A DNA stretch of 37,742 nucleotides from Alphaproteobacteria bacterium (lineage in GTDB: Bacteria > Pseudomonadota > Alphaproteobacteria > UBA6615), in the NCBI GenBank assembly GCA_027297685.1, contig JAPUHN010000357.1, positions 1 to 37,742 on the forward strand. The letters run 5' to 3'. Below the pieces are notes generated by a model, which did not search any database, had not been told where the DNA came from, and saw only the letters and a list, made by a program, of their open reading frames with translations. The first letter of the stretch is position 1. Every line of letters starts with the position of its first letter. Of the stretch, positions 15,998 to 23,962 are shown in pieces. The translations under genes and the position numbers were made by a program.

Positions 15998-16003
15998 AGG
16001 ATA

Positions 16004-16894
16004 ATGTCCATGGCTGGGTCGGATTCGAAGACGAATCAGACGTTTCACTTACATTTGGTGTCTGATTCAACTGGCGAGACGATCCATTCGGTTGCGCGGG
16101 CATGTCTGGTTCAATTCGACGATGTTGAACCAATCGAACATGTTTGGCCGATGGCCCGCACGGGGCACGCGATGAATGTCGTGCTCGAGGGCATCGAGGA
16201 GAAGCCGGGACCGGTTATTTTTACGCTCGTCGACGACGGGTTGCGCGAAAAATTGCGGGATGGTTGCCGCCGTCTAAAAGTACCGTGTATTTCTGTTCTC
16301 GACCCGGTGATCGCAGCGTTGGGAAAATTTCTAGATGCCCAACCTTTGCATCGAATTGGCGGTCAGCATGAAATGGACGCCGAATATTTTCAGCGGATCG
16401 AGGCGATGGATTGGGCGCTGGCTCACGATGATGGCCAACGGGCCGAAGAGTACGACCAATCCGATGTAGTTTTGGTCGGCGTTTCGCGAACCTCCAAAAC
16501 ACCGACCTGCCTCTATTTGGCAAACCGAGGTGTCAAGGCGGCAAACGTGCCCTTTGTGCCGGATATACCGTTACCGAACATACTCGATACGCTCAAACAA
16601 ACGCTCGTAATCGGTCTGACGAACGATCCAAAACGGTTGGTTGAGCTCCGCCGGGCGCGCTTGGCATTGCTGCAGCAGGCCGAAGAGACGCCCTATATAG
16701 ACCCAGAGCTTGTGCAAGCAGAGATTACCGGTGCGCGGCGCTATTTCACCGAGCGAAGCTGGCCGGTTATCGACGTTACCCGCCGGTCGATTGAAGAAAC
16801 CGCGGCTGCGGTGATGATCCAGCTGGCTCGCCACGCCGAATCGAAAGAAAAATCGCCGGCAAGCCAGGAGGGCGCCGATGGCGCAAGCAATTGA
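16004..16894 (+). CDS. ppsR: pyruvate,phosphate dikinase regulatory protein (DUF299, PpsR family)
   Basis: Members are bifunctional kinase/phosphorylases that use ADP and phosphate to switch PEP synthase or pyruvate,phosphate dikinase off and on. The 296 residues match family length. The N-terminus has LVSDSTGETIHSVARA (18-33), and the P-loop-like motif GVSRTSKTP (159-167) is the nucleotide site. The start is ATG 16004 with AGAGG close upstream; an ATG at 16010 has better spacing (nine bases) and is equally likely. Sequence alone does not separate the PpsA-directed from the PpdK-directed subtype. It is the first rightward gene from the origin, corresponding to RP001 of Rickettsia. Confidence 0.93.
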   Translation: MSMAGSDSKTNQTFHLHLVSDSTGETIHSVARACLVQFDDVEPIEHVWPMARTGHAMNVVLEGIEEKPGPVIFTLVDDGLREKLRDGCRRLKVPCISVLDPVIAALGKFLDAQPLHRIGGQHEMDAEYFQRIEAMDWALAHDDGQRAEEYDQSDVVLVGVSRTSKTPTCLYLANRGVKAANVPFVPDIPLPNILDTLKQTLVIGLTNDPKRLVELRRARLALLQQAEETPYIDPELVQAEITGARRYFTERSWPVIDVTRRSIEETAAAVMIQLARHAESKEKSPASQEGADGASN

Positions 16895-17528
16895 TGGTAC
16901 GCCTCCGATGAAAGCATCAAAACCGCCATCCGCCCCCCCTGTTATTTTGGCATCAGCCAGCAAATCGCGCGCACAACTGCTGCTCGCCGCCGGCGTGCCC
17001 CATCAGGTCGTTCCAGCAAATGTAAATGAGGACGAGGTAAAGCACTCGCTAGCCCGAGAGGGGGCTCCGCCATTGACGGTCGCCCAGACCTTGGCCGAAC
17101 TGAAGGCGCAGCAAATCTCGCTACGTAACCGCGATGCGCTGGTAATTGGCGCCGACCAGGTGCTCGATTGCGACGGCCAATTGTTCGACAAACCGGCAGA
17201 CCTTGATCATGCACGCGCGCATCTGATTGCACTTCGCGGCCGCCGCCATACCCTTGTGGCAAGTGTGAACGTTATGCGGGACGGCAGGGAAATTTGGCGC
17301 CACAACGAACAAGCTCATCTCGACATGCGGCAACTGAGCGATGCCTTTGTCGAGTGGTATATAGACCGGATGGGCGATCAGGCCTGCGAATCCGTGGGGG
17401 CATACAAATTGGAAGGTTTGGGCGCCCAGCTGTTCAGCAACTTGGAGGGTGATTTCTTCTCGATCCTCGGCTTGCCGTTGTTGCCGTTACTCGGCGTACT
17501 CCGCAATCACGGTGTCGTTCCGTCATGA
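16878..17528 (+). CDS. maf: Maf-family nucleotide pyrophosphatase
   Basis: Maf proteins hydrolyse non-canonical or modified nucleoside triphosphates (dTTP/UTP or m7GTP depending on subtype) to monophosphates. The 216-residue protein has the opening ILASASKSRAQLLLAAGVPHQV, the VIGADQVLDCDGQLFDKP block with the catalytic Asp, and DQACESVGAYKLEGLGAQL. The motif set resembles the YceF-type subgroup, but the subgroup is uncertain. The ATG at 16878 overlaps the ppsR end by 17 bases and has AGGAGG seven bases upstream, a very strong site; ATG 16908 would remove a poorly conserved leader. It overlaps aroE by four bases. Confidence 0.93.
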   Translation: MAQAIDGTPPMKASKPPSAPPVILASASKSRAQLLLAAGVPHQVVPANVNEDEVKHSLAREGAPPLTVAQTLAELKAQQISLRNRDALVIGADQVLDCDGQLFDKPADLDHARAHLIALRGRRHTLVASVNVMRDGREIWRHNEQAHLDMRQLSDAFVEWYIDRMGDQACESVGAYKLEGLGAQLFSNLEGDFFSILGLPLLPLLGVLRNHGVVPS

Positions 17529-18388
17529 GCGCCAACAAGGGCGAACGTCTGCGCGCGGGCGTAATGGGGTGGCCGGTATCCCATTCTTTGTCACCGCGAC
17601 TGCACGGCCACTGGCTTGCGCGATATCGGATCGATGGCTCTTACGACGCCATCGCTGTCGAGCCGCACGACCTGGCCGATGCTCTTTCCCGGCTCGCGGA
17701 GAGAGGATTCAAAGGGGTGAACTTGACGGTGCCTCACAAAGAAGCGGCGCTGGCGTTGGTTGATAGGATCGACGAAACGGCGCAGCGGATAGGCGCGATT
17801 AATACGATTGTCGTTGAAGACGGTGTGTCGCTGGCAGGAACGAACACCGATGCGTTCGGATTTATCGAGAACTTACGCAACCACGTGCCCGACCAAATCG
17901 CCGATGGCTGGTCGGCCCGCACCGCAACGGTTTTGGGCGCAGGCGGCGCGGCGCGGGCTGTTTGCACAGCGCTTCTCGATAGCGGTGTCCGCGACATTCG
18001 GTTGGTCAACCGCACCCCCGAGCGCGCAGCCGAGTTGGTCGAACATCTTCCTGGGCTAAAACAGCACGCCACCATCTGCGCCTGGGACGATCGCGCCGGC
18101 GCCTTGGTCGGTGCGGGGCTTCTGGTCAACACGACCGTTCTTGGGATGGCTGGACAAAAACCGCTGGAGCTTGACTTGGCGGACCTGCCACACGATGCAA
18201 TTGTCAACGATATCGTTTATGCGCCCTTGGAAACTAAACTGCTGACGCAAGCCCGACAGCGCGGAAATCATGTCGTCGACGGGTTAGGAATGTTGCTCCA
18301 TCAGGCGCGGCCGGGCTTCCGTGCGTGGTTCGGGACAGACCCTGTGGTTGACGACGGGTTACGCCAGGCCGTGTTGGCTGGCATGTAG
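17525..18388 (+). CDS. aroE: shikimate dehydrogenase (NADP+)
   Basis: AroE reduces 3-dehydroshikimate to shikimate with NADPH in chorismate synthesis. The 287 residues contain the substrate motif SHSLSPRLH (19-27), NLTVPHK with catalytic Lys72, NTDAFGF with the paired Asp109, and the Rossmann VLGAGGAARAV (136-146). The NRTPERA cofactor phosphate-site motif follows. The C-terminal VDGLGMLLHQARPGFRAWFG block is typical of the AroE subtype rather than YdiB. The ATG overlaps the maf stop (ATGA), consistent with a ppsR-maf-aroE-coaE-dnaQ transcript. Confidence 0.96.
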   Translation: MSANKGERLRAGVMGWPVSHSLSPRLHGHWLARYRIDGSYDAIAVEPHDLADALSRLAERGFKGVNLTVPHKEAALALVDRIDETAQRIGAINTIVVEDGVSLAGTNTDAFGFIENLRNHVPDQIADGWSARTATVLGAGGAARAVCTALLDSGVRDIRLVNRTPERAAELVEHLPGLKQHATICAWDDRAGALVGAGLLVNTTVLGMAGQKPLELDLADLPHDAIVNDIVYAPLETKLLTQARQRGNHVVDGLGMLLHQARPGFRAWFGTDPVVDDGLRQAVLAGM

Positions 18389-18405
18389 CGGGAACGGAGG
18401 CGCGT

Positions 18406-19026
18406 TTGTTCGTCCTGGGCCTTACCGGGTCAATCGGTATGGGAAAGTCGACCGCCGCCGACATGCTGCGGCGGCTCGGAGTGCCGGTTCATGACGCGGA
18501 CGCCGCGGTACATCGTTTGCTGGCGGCCGATCCGATTGTTAGAGCAGAGATCGCAGCGCGGTTTCCCAGCGCAATGGACGGCGACGAAATCGACCGGCAG
18601 GCGCTGGGCGCGGCCGTTTTTTCAGACCCCGCCGCGCGTAGCGCCTTGGAAACGATATTGCACCCGCGCGTACGAGCCGCGGCTAAGCGGTTTCTGCGCA
18701 AACAGGCGTTGGCGCGCGCGCCGTTGGTCGTGTTGGATATTCCGTTGCTCTACGAGACCGGTGGCGAAGTCGACGTTGACGCCGTAATGGTTGTCTCTGC
18801 GCCAGAATTTTTACAAGCCCGGCGTGTTCTGTCGCGACCCGGCATGAGCGTCGAGCGGTTTCGGGGAATCCTGGCGAGTCAGATCTCGGATGGCGAAAAA
18901 CGGCGGCGCGCCGATTACGTCATAGAGACGGGGATTGGGAAAGCCTATACTTACCGGCGCTTGCAGCAGTTGGTGGGAGCGCTGAGCAGGCAACGCCGCC
19001 GACCTGCCGGTTATGCCCACAGTTGA
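18406..19026 (+). CDS. coaE: dephospho-CoA kinase
   Basis: CoaE phosphorylates the 3'-hydroxyl of dephospho-CoA, the last step of CoA synthesis. The 206 residues begin FVLGLTGSIGMGKST, whose P-loop is at 8-16, followed by VHDADAAVHRL, IDRQALGAAVF and LDIPLLYETGG. The start is TTG 18406, supported by GGAGG five bases upstream; no ATG is in frame nearby. It lies 17 bases after aroE and 36 bases before dnaQ, the order common in alphaproteobacteria. Confidence 0.95.
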   Translation: MFVLGLTGSIGMGKSTAADMLRRLGVPVHDADAAVHRLLAADPIVRAEIAARFPSAMDGDEIDRQALGAAVFSDPAARSALETILHPRVRAAAKRFLRKQALARAPLVVLDIPLLYETGGEVDVDAVMVVSAPEFLQARRVLSRPGMSVERFRGILASQISDGEKRRRADYVIETGIGKAYTYRRLQQLVGALSRQRRRPAGYAHS

Positions 19027-19062
19027 AGGCGCGAGCGCCAGCTTCAGGGAAAGCGAGAAACC

Positions 19063-19740
19063 ATGCGCGAGATAATTCTCGATACCGAAACAACAGGCCT
19101 CGATCCATCGTCGGGTCACCGCATTGTCGAGATCGGTTGTATTGAAACCCACAACCACATGCCGACCGGGGAAGTCTTCCATTGTTACGTAAATCCGGAG
19201 CGCGACATGCCCGAGGGCGCGTTCGCGGTTCATGGACTGAGCAGCGAGTTTCTCTCCGACAAAGCGAAGTTTGCCGAAATCGCAGATCGGTTTCTTGCCT
19301 TTATCGGTGACGCGCCCTTGGTAATCCACAATGCTGAGTTCGATCTGCGTTTCCTCGACGCCGAAATGGCGTTGATCGACAAATCACCGATTGAACGGTC
19401 TCGGGCGGTTGATACAATAGCGCTTGCACGCCGCCGCTATCCAGGAGCCCAGGTCAGCCTCGACGCCCTCTGCCGGCGGTTTGAAATCGACTTATCGCGG
19501 CGCGAAAAACATGGCGCGTTGTTGGATGCGGAACTGCTCGCCGAGGTCTATTTGTATCTGATGGGCGGTCGGCAACCTGGTCTCGACCTACACATCGCCG
19601 CTGCGGAAGCCGACGCTAACAACACGACCGATACCGAGCGCCCCTTGCGGCCGGCCCGCCCACACGCGCCTTCACCGGCGGAAGTCGAGGCGCACAAAGA
19701 GCTGTTGGATCAGATTACTGAGCCGATTTGGCGCTCGTGA
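19063..19740 (+). CDS. dnaQ: DNA polymerase III subunit epsilon (proofreading exonuclease)
   Basis: Epsilon is the 3'-5' proofreading exonuclease of the replicative polymerase. The 225 residues show all DEDDh residues: Asp7 and Glu9 in LDTETTG, Asp94 in HNAEFDLRF, and His150 with Asp155 in HGALLDAELLAEVY. The C-terminal tail after about residue 180 is the polymerase alpha-binding segment and carries a Pro/Ala-rich linker. The ATG at 19063 follows GGGAAAGCGAGAAACC. It is the last gene of the rightward group from the origin and is followed at once by a strong hairpin shared with secB. Confidence 0.96.
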   Translation: MREIILDTETTGLDPSSGHRIVEIGCIETHNHMPTGEVFHCYVNPERDMPEGAFAVHGLSSEFLSDKAKFAEIADRFLAFIGDAPLVIHNAEFDLRFLDAEMALIDKSPIERSRAVDTIALARRRYPGAQVSLDALCRRFEIDLSRREKHGALLDAELLAEVYLYLMGGRQPGLDLHIAAAEADANNTTDTERPLRPARPHAPSPAEVEAHKELLDQITEPIWRS

Positions 19741-19752
19741 ACTTATAACAAG

Positions 19753-19795
19753 TCTCGCTAATACGGACCCATGAAAGGGGACCGTATTAGCGAGA
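19753..19795. terminator. bidirectional hairpin between dnaQ and secB
   Basis: A perfect 14-base stem, TCTCGCTAATACGG (19753-19766) and CCGTATTAGCGAGA (19782-19795), surrounds a loop that can add three G-C pairs. It fills the 72-base gap between the convergent dnaQ and secB stop codons. There is no long U tract, but the position suits a shared terminator. Confidence 0.7.
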
Positions 19796-19812
19796 TTTGG
19801 TATTATATCGGG

Positions 19813-20379
19813 CTAAAGCTCGAACTCAAATTTCTGCTCGCCGTTGCCCTTCGCAGGGGTGTCTGTGGACGCCTCCGCGGCGCCCTCTTGTCCGGCCTCC
19901 GCCTCTGCTTGTTGTGCGGCGCGCTGTTGAAACAGCGCCAAGAAGTCGACCGGGTGGATCAGGAGGGGCGGAAACCCACCATCGCGAACGCACACCGCGA
20001 CAACGGCGCGGACGAACGGGAAAAGCTGGCGTGGGGCCTCGACGTATAACATCGGCGCGACATACTCCTCCGGCACCTCGCCGAGAGTGAATATCCCGGC
20101 ATAGACCACTTCCACTAAGAATAGCGCGGTGTCGCCCGCGGTGCCCTCTGCGCGCACCGTTAATGTGACTTCGAAGGTCGAACCCTCCAGCTGCACTGCC
20201 GAGGTATCGATGCCGACCTGGACGTTAGGTTCGCCGCTCAGCTGGAGCAGACTGTTCGGCGCGTTCGGGTTTTCGAAGGAAAGGTCCTTCACATATTGCG
20301 CGTTGACGATCAGCGTGGGCTGTTCATCTGGCTGTTGCTGATCCTCGGGTGCCGGCGGGTCAGCGGATTCGTCGGACAT
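19813..20379 (-). CDS. secB: protein-export chaperone SecB
   Basis: SecB binds unfolded preproteins and delivers them to SecA. The 188 residues start at ATG 20379, with AGGA nine bases upstream. The fold is recognisable in IVNAQYVKDLSFENPNAP, then the beta-strand VYAGIFTLGEVPEEYVAPMLYVEAPRQLFPFVR and GGFPPLLIHPVDFLALFQQR. The tail after residue 155 is longer than in Escherichia coli SecB and is Ala/Glu/Gln-rich, ending in KFEFEL. Tails vary in alphaproteobacteria. It converges on dnaQ and is preceded by fxsA on the same strand after 114 bases. Confidence 0.95.
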   Translation of the reverse strand: MSDESADPPAPEDQQQPDEQPTLIVNAQYVKDLSFENPNAPNSLLQLSGEPNVQVGIDTSAVQLEGSTFEVTLTVRAEGTAGDTALFLVEVVYAGIFTLGEVPEEYVAPMLYVEAPRQLFPFVRAVVAVCVRDGGFPPLLIHPVDFLALFQQRAAQQAEAEAGQEGAAEASTDTPAKGNGEQKFEFEL

Positions 20380-20493
20380 GTCCGATTTCCTGTCATTGAG
20401 AAAGCGCAATTGCGCGAATGAATGTGCGCTTGGCTAGCATGTATGTGCTGATGCAACAACCAACGCATCCGTCATTTGGCCTAGAACCAGCGG

Positions 20494-20967
20494 CTAATCC
20501 GGTGGTTTATTTTCTAGATCGCCTTTGATTTCAACGGCGTCGGCATCGACAATCGGACCCCCATCGTCTCGAAATGGTTGATCACCCGCCATTTCAAAAT
20601 GGACGCCCTTAGCTTTTCGTAGGGCACGCCAGATATAGCGGCCCAAAAGGGTGCGCAGTGGCGGCACCAGCAACGCAAAGCCGACCGTATCGGTCAAAAA
20701 TCCGGGCGTAAGGAGCATGGCACCTGCAAATATCAGGCAAATGCCGTCAAACAGTTCGCGAACCGGCAACCGCTGCGCGTCCATCTCCTGCTGTGCCCGT
20801 TGTAGGGTGTTAAGGCCCTGCTGGCGTATCAGCGCGGTGCCGGCTACCGCGGTTGCAATAACAATTGCGATAGTGGGCCACAGGCCAATAAGGCCACCAA
20901 CCTTGATAAACAAGGCGATTTCAACGAGTGGTACACCAATGAAGGCGAGGAGAAACCATAGAGCCAT
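20494..20967 (-). CDS. fxsA: FxsA family membrane protein
   Basis: FxsA is a small cytoplasmic-membrane protein; in E. coli overexpression suppresses F exclusion of phage T7, but its normal role is unclear. The 157 residues start with a hydrophobic helix (LWFLLAFIGVPLVEIALFI), then VGGLIGLWPTIAIVIATAVAG and a third segment IFAGAMLLTPGFLTDTVGF, the family signature, before a cytoplasmic tail. Start ATG is at 20967. The neighbourhood secB-fxsA-Tim44 is standard in this group, which supports the call. It is divergent from the Tim44-like gene across 249 bases. Confidence 0.92.
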   Translation of the reverse strand: MALWFLLAFIGVPLVEIALFIKVGGLIGLWPTIAIVIATAVAGTALIRQQGLNTLQRAQQEMDAQRLPVRELFDGICLIFAGAMLLTPGFLTDTVGFALLVPPLRTLLGRYIWRALRKAKGVHFEMAGDQPFRDDGGPIVDADAVEIKGDLENKPPD

Positions 20968-21216
20968 TCTTGTTCTTTCCGCGCGTTACGCTTATGTAGG
21001 TTGGTAACCAGTGGGGTCTTGTCCAGTTAATTGGCTGGTGAAATTCCTTGGTCACAAGATCGAACCCTGGTTTCCTATTAACCGAAACAGTAATCTTTTG
21101 GATTGTAGAATTCCGCCGGACCGGTTTAGATCACGATCATAATCCACCGTTATATCTAAGCCGGTGCTTATAGTTCTAGTCACAGCCCTCGTCAGGGCGA
21201 TCAAACAGGAAACGCC
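20968..21216. promoter_or_regulatory. divergent intergenic region, fxsA / Tim44-like
   Basis: These 249 bases separate two divergent genes and should carry both promoters. No credible reading frame is present and no promoter hexamers stand out enough to place. An AT-rich segment lies at about 21075-21120. Confidence 0.3.
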
Positions 21217-21894
21217 GTGTCTCTCGATCTACTCTTATTGGCAGCGCTTGCGGCCTTTCTGGTGTTTCGCCTGCGGAGCGTATTGGGGCGACGAACGGGT
21301 AACGAGCGCCCACCGCTGGAGCCCGAGTCACATCGTGACGAGCAGCAATCCCAACCGGCGACCCAAAATTCCAACGACGAAAATGTGGTGGCTCTTCCCG
21401 ATCGCCAGCCCGATGACGCCTTCATCGAGCAGGCAGGGGGCGATCTGGGCGAAAATCTACGGAAAATCCGCAGTGCTGATTCATCGTTCAATTCCAAGAC
21501 ATTTGTTGAAGGCGGGAGCGCGGCTTTTGAGATGATCGCGACGTCGTTTGCAACCGGCGACCGGGAAACATTGCGACCGTTGCTCAGCGACGAAGTCTAC
21601 GAGAATTTCGCCGGCGCCATTGTTGAGCGTGCCGATAAAGGCCACACCATGGAAATGACCTTGGTGGGCATTCAGTCGAGCGAAATTATCGAGGCCTCTA
21701 TGGATGGCCGAGTTGCATTCGTTACCGTCAAGTTCGTGACCGAGCAAATCGAAGTAACCCGCGATTCCGCCGGCGACGTGATCGAGGGGGATCCGACGCG
21801 CGTGACCACGGTTACAGATATTTGGACATTTGCTCGCAACACCCGCTCGCGCAATCCCAATTGGACCCTGGTTGCAACCGAAGCCCCGAATTGA
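21217..21894 (+). CDS. Tim44/TimA family inner-membrane protein
   Basis: The 225-residue protein starts at GTG 21217 (GGAA upstream). It has one N-terminal hydrophobic segment (LDLLLLAALAAFLVFRLRSVLG), a low-complexity acidic and Gln-rich linker, and a C-terminal Tim44-like domain from about residue 90 to the end (FVEGGSAAFEMIATSFATGDRETLRPLLSDEVYENF and DIWTFARN...NWTLVATEAPN). Bacterial members (TimA in Caulobacter) are membrane-anchored, and the fold is related to the mitochondrial import-motor subunit Tim44; the bacterial role is not well known. Its stop overlaps the proposed TTG start of mltA. The order fxsA-Tim44-mltA is conserved in alphaproteobacteria. Confidence 0.9.
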   Translation: MSLDLLLLAALAAFLVFRLRSVLGRRTGNERPPLEPESHRDEQQSQPATQNSNDENVVALPDRQPDDAFIEQAGGDLGENLRKIRSADSSFNSKTFVEGGSAAFEMIATSFATGDRETLRPLLSDEVYENFAGAIVERADKGHTMEMTLVGIQSSEIIEASMDGRVAFVTVKFVTEQIEVTRDSAGDVIEGDPTRVTTVTDIWTFARNTRSRNPNWTLVATEAPN

Positions 21895-23120
21895 CGGCGG
21901 CACGCCGACTCCCGATCCAATCTGCCTGTACCCGCTTGCGCCAGCTCGCGGCCGGCCGATTGCGAACGGCTATGTGGGTGGTCGTCATGGCGCTCGCCGC
22001 GTGTGATATTCCAGTGGACACCGAACCGTCGTCTGGCGTTGCGCTATCGAGGGTCTCGTTCGCCGAGTTGCCGGGGTGGCGTGAAGGAAGACCCGCTGAC
22101 GCTTTGGGCGCTTGGCGGCGCTCGTGCGAGCGTATTATGGCAATGGACCGGGCGGCGCCGCTAGGCGGCAAAGTGGCCGCTGGAAACGCTGGCGACTGGC
22201 GCCCGGTTTGCTCATCGATCGGCGCACTTTCCGGCGACCCGACGGAGATGCGCACCTTCGTTGAATCCAATTTTGTGCCCTACGCTGTAGTCAGCGGGAA
22301 AACCCGCGAGGGGTTGTTCACCGGATACTTCGAGCCGGTCATTCGCGTGTCCGATCGAGCCGGTGGCTCCTACAGCGTGCCGATCCACGGTTTGCCATCT
22401 GATCATGTCACTATCCACCTAAAGGATTTCGATCCCGCGCTTGCCGGCCGCACTCTGGTCGGCAAGCTCGAGGGAGGACGCTTGCGGCCCTATCCGGAGC
22501 GCGCTGTTATCGACAGCAGAGCGAACCTTGAGACGGACACGATCTTGTACTGGGCCGACGACGCCCTCGACGTGTTTATCCTTCAGGTCCAGGGCTCGGG
22601 TATCGTCGAATTGCCCGATGGCCGGCGCCAACGCATCGGGTTTGCGGGACACAATGGCTATGACTATGTCTCGATCGGGCGTTGGCTCATCGAACAGAAC
22701 GAGCTTCCGGTAGGCGCTGCGGGCTGGCAGGACATTAGAGATTGGATGGAGCGAAATCCTCGGCGGATTTCCGGTTTGCTGGCGCTCAACCGTCGCTATA
22801 TTTTTTTTCGCACAATCGACGGTGATGGCGCACAGGGCGCTGCCGGTGTCGCGTTGACACCCGGACACTCGATCGCTGTCGACAGCGAATTTCTGCCCCT
22901 GAATGTGCCGCTTTGGTTGGACACCGTGCACCCTGGCCCTGGAAATAAGCGGTTGCAGCGGCTGGTTTTGGCCCAGGACGTTGGCAATGCCATTCGCGGG
23001 CCGGTGCGCGGCGATTTATTCTGGGGAGTTGGTCCGGAGGCTCTCGAACTGGCTGGCCGCATGAAAAGCCCCGGCACCTACTATATCTTGTTACCGATTG
23101 GCGTGACCCCCGCCGCTTAG
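21891..23120 (+). CDS. mltA: membrane-bound lytic murein transglycosylase A
   Basis: MltA cleaves the MurNAc-GlcNAc bond of peptidoglycan to give 1,6-anhydro ends. A Lipobox LAAC in MWVVVMALAAC indicates an outer-membrane-type lipoprotein. The start is ambiguous: TTG 21891 overlaps the previous stop and supplies an arginine-rich leader; ATG 21972 gives a short signal with few positive charges, so TTG is preferred. The catalytic domain has GLFTGYFEPVIRVS, LQVQGSGIVELPDGRRQRIGFAGHNGYDYVSIGRWLI and the C-terminal 3D domain, where HSIAVDSEFLPLNVPLWLD and AQDVGNAIRGPVRGDLFWG contain the catalytic and structural Asp residues. Confidence 0.93.
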   Translation: MTAARRLPIQSACTRLRQLAAGRLRTAMWVVVMALAACDIPVDTEPSSGVALSRVSFAELPGWREGRPADALGAWRRSCERIMAMDRAAPLGGKVAAGNAGDWRPVCSSIGALSGDPTEMRTFVESNFVPYAVVSGKTREGLFTGYFEPVIRVSDRAGGSYSVPIHGLPSDHVTIHLKDFDPALAGRTLVGKLEGGRLRPYPERAVIDSRANLETDTILYWADDALDVFILQVQGSGIVELPDGRRQRIGFAGHNGYDYVSIGRWLIEQNELPVGAAGWQDIRDWMERNPRRISGLLALNRRYIFFRTIDGDGAQGAAGVALTPGHSIAVDSEFLPLNVPLWLDTVHPGPGNKRLQRLVLAQDVGNAIRGPVRGDLFWGVGPEALELAGRMKSPGTYYILLPIGVTPAA

Positions 23121-23189
23121 TTCCGGGGCTCCAACGGTGCCCCAAATTTGTGCTAAATAGGCGCCGGACTATCGGCGAGACTATCAATA

Positions 23190-23954
23190 ATGGCAAATCC
23201 GCGCGTTGCATTGTTCGTCACCTGTTTGGTCGATCTTTTTCGGCCGACCGTGGGCTTCGCCACGGTAAAATTGCTCGAAGATGCGGGCTGCACCGTCGAG
23301 GTGCCGCGCCAACAGACTTGCTGTGGCCAACCAGCCTATAATTCGGGTGATCGGGCGGACACCAGGGCGATTGCCCGGCAAGTCATCGAGGTATTCGAGG
23401 GTTATGATTACACCGTCGCACCGTCGGGCTCGTGCGCCGGCATGATAAGCCATCACTATCCGGCGTTGTTCACCGACGATCCCGAGTGGTCGGTACGGGC
23501 GCAGAATCTGGCCGGGCGTACCCACGAACTGGTCTCTTTCTTAACCGATGTGATGGGCGTCGAGGCGGTTGCGAGCGAATTCGACGGTGCGGTTACCTAC
23601 CACGACGGTTGTTCGGGTCTGCGCGAACTCTCGATCCACGAGCAGCCGCGCCGCCTGCTGGGATCGGTCGACGGACTGCATCTGCGCGAACTGCCCGACG
23701 CTAATGTTTGTTGCGGCTTCGGCGGCACCTTTTGCGTCAAATACGCCGACATTTCCGACCGTATGGTCGAAACCAAAATTCAACAGGTCATCGAGACCGG
23801 AGCCGAAACGTTGTTGGCGGGCGATTTAGGGTGTTTGATGAATATGGCAGGTAAACTTCAGCGCGAGGGTGCAAACATCCGTGTACGCCACGTTGCTGAA
23901 GTACTGGCAGGCATGACCGATAAGCCGGCGATCGGCGAACCGCGTAACGAATAG
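23190..23954 (+). CDS. lutA: lactate utilisation protein LutA (CCG-domain Fe-S protein)
   Basis: LutA (LldE) belongs to the LutABC complex that oxidises L-lactate to pyruvate. The 254 residues contain two cysteine-rich CCG domains: TCCGQPAYNSG (about 47-57) and VCCGFGGTFC (about 171-180), plus YHDGCSGLRE (usually SCSG). The protein starts at ATG 23190 and precedes lutB by eight bases. A weak GGGGC/GCCCC hairpin at 23125-23143 lies between mltA and this gene and could separate transcripts. Its position between mltA and smr is not the usual alphaproteobacterial order, suggesting insertion of the trio. Confidence 0.92.
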   Translation: MANPRVALFVTCLVDLFRPTVGFATVKLLEDAGCTVEVPRQQTCCGQPAYNSGDRADTRAIARQVIEVFEGYDYTVAPSGSCAGMISHHYPALFTDDPEWSVRAQNLAGRTHELVSFLTDVMGVEAVASEFDGAVTYHDGCSGLRELSIHEQPRRLLGSVDGLHLRELPDANVCCGFGGTFCVKYADISDRMVETKIQQVIETGAETLLAGDLGCLMNMAGKLQREGANIRVRHVAEVLAGMTDKPAIGEPRNE

Positions 23955-23962
23955 GCGGCCAG

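Larger units (their letters stand above)
15608..16003. other. oriC: inferred chromosome replication origin (oriC)
   Basis: This 396-base gap between divergent hemE and ppsR contains no credible gene. In Caulobacter and Rickettsia the origin lies at the same hemE-adjacent position, next to a ppsR homologue. The sequence has an AT-rich tract (15646-15676), five near-consensus DnaA boxes and three inverted repeats toward ppsR (15891-15923, 15958-15980, 15981-15997). ParABS genes and two parS sites lie within 12 kb. No TTAA-N7-TTAA CtrA site and no GANTC methylation site was seen. Function as the origin is inferred from synteny and motif content. Confidence 0.78.

Noticed and set aside
15777-16004. 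A 75-codon plus-strand frame inside the origin region
   Set aside because: No recognisable motif and no ribosome site; it runs through the repeats and DnaA-like boxes.
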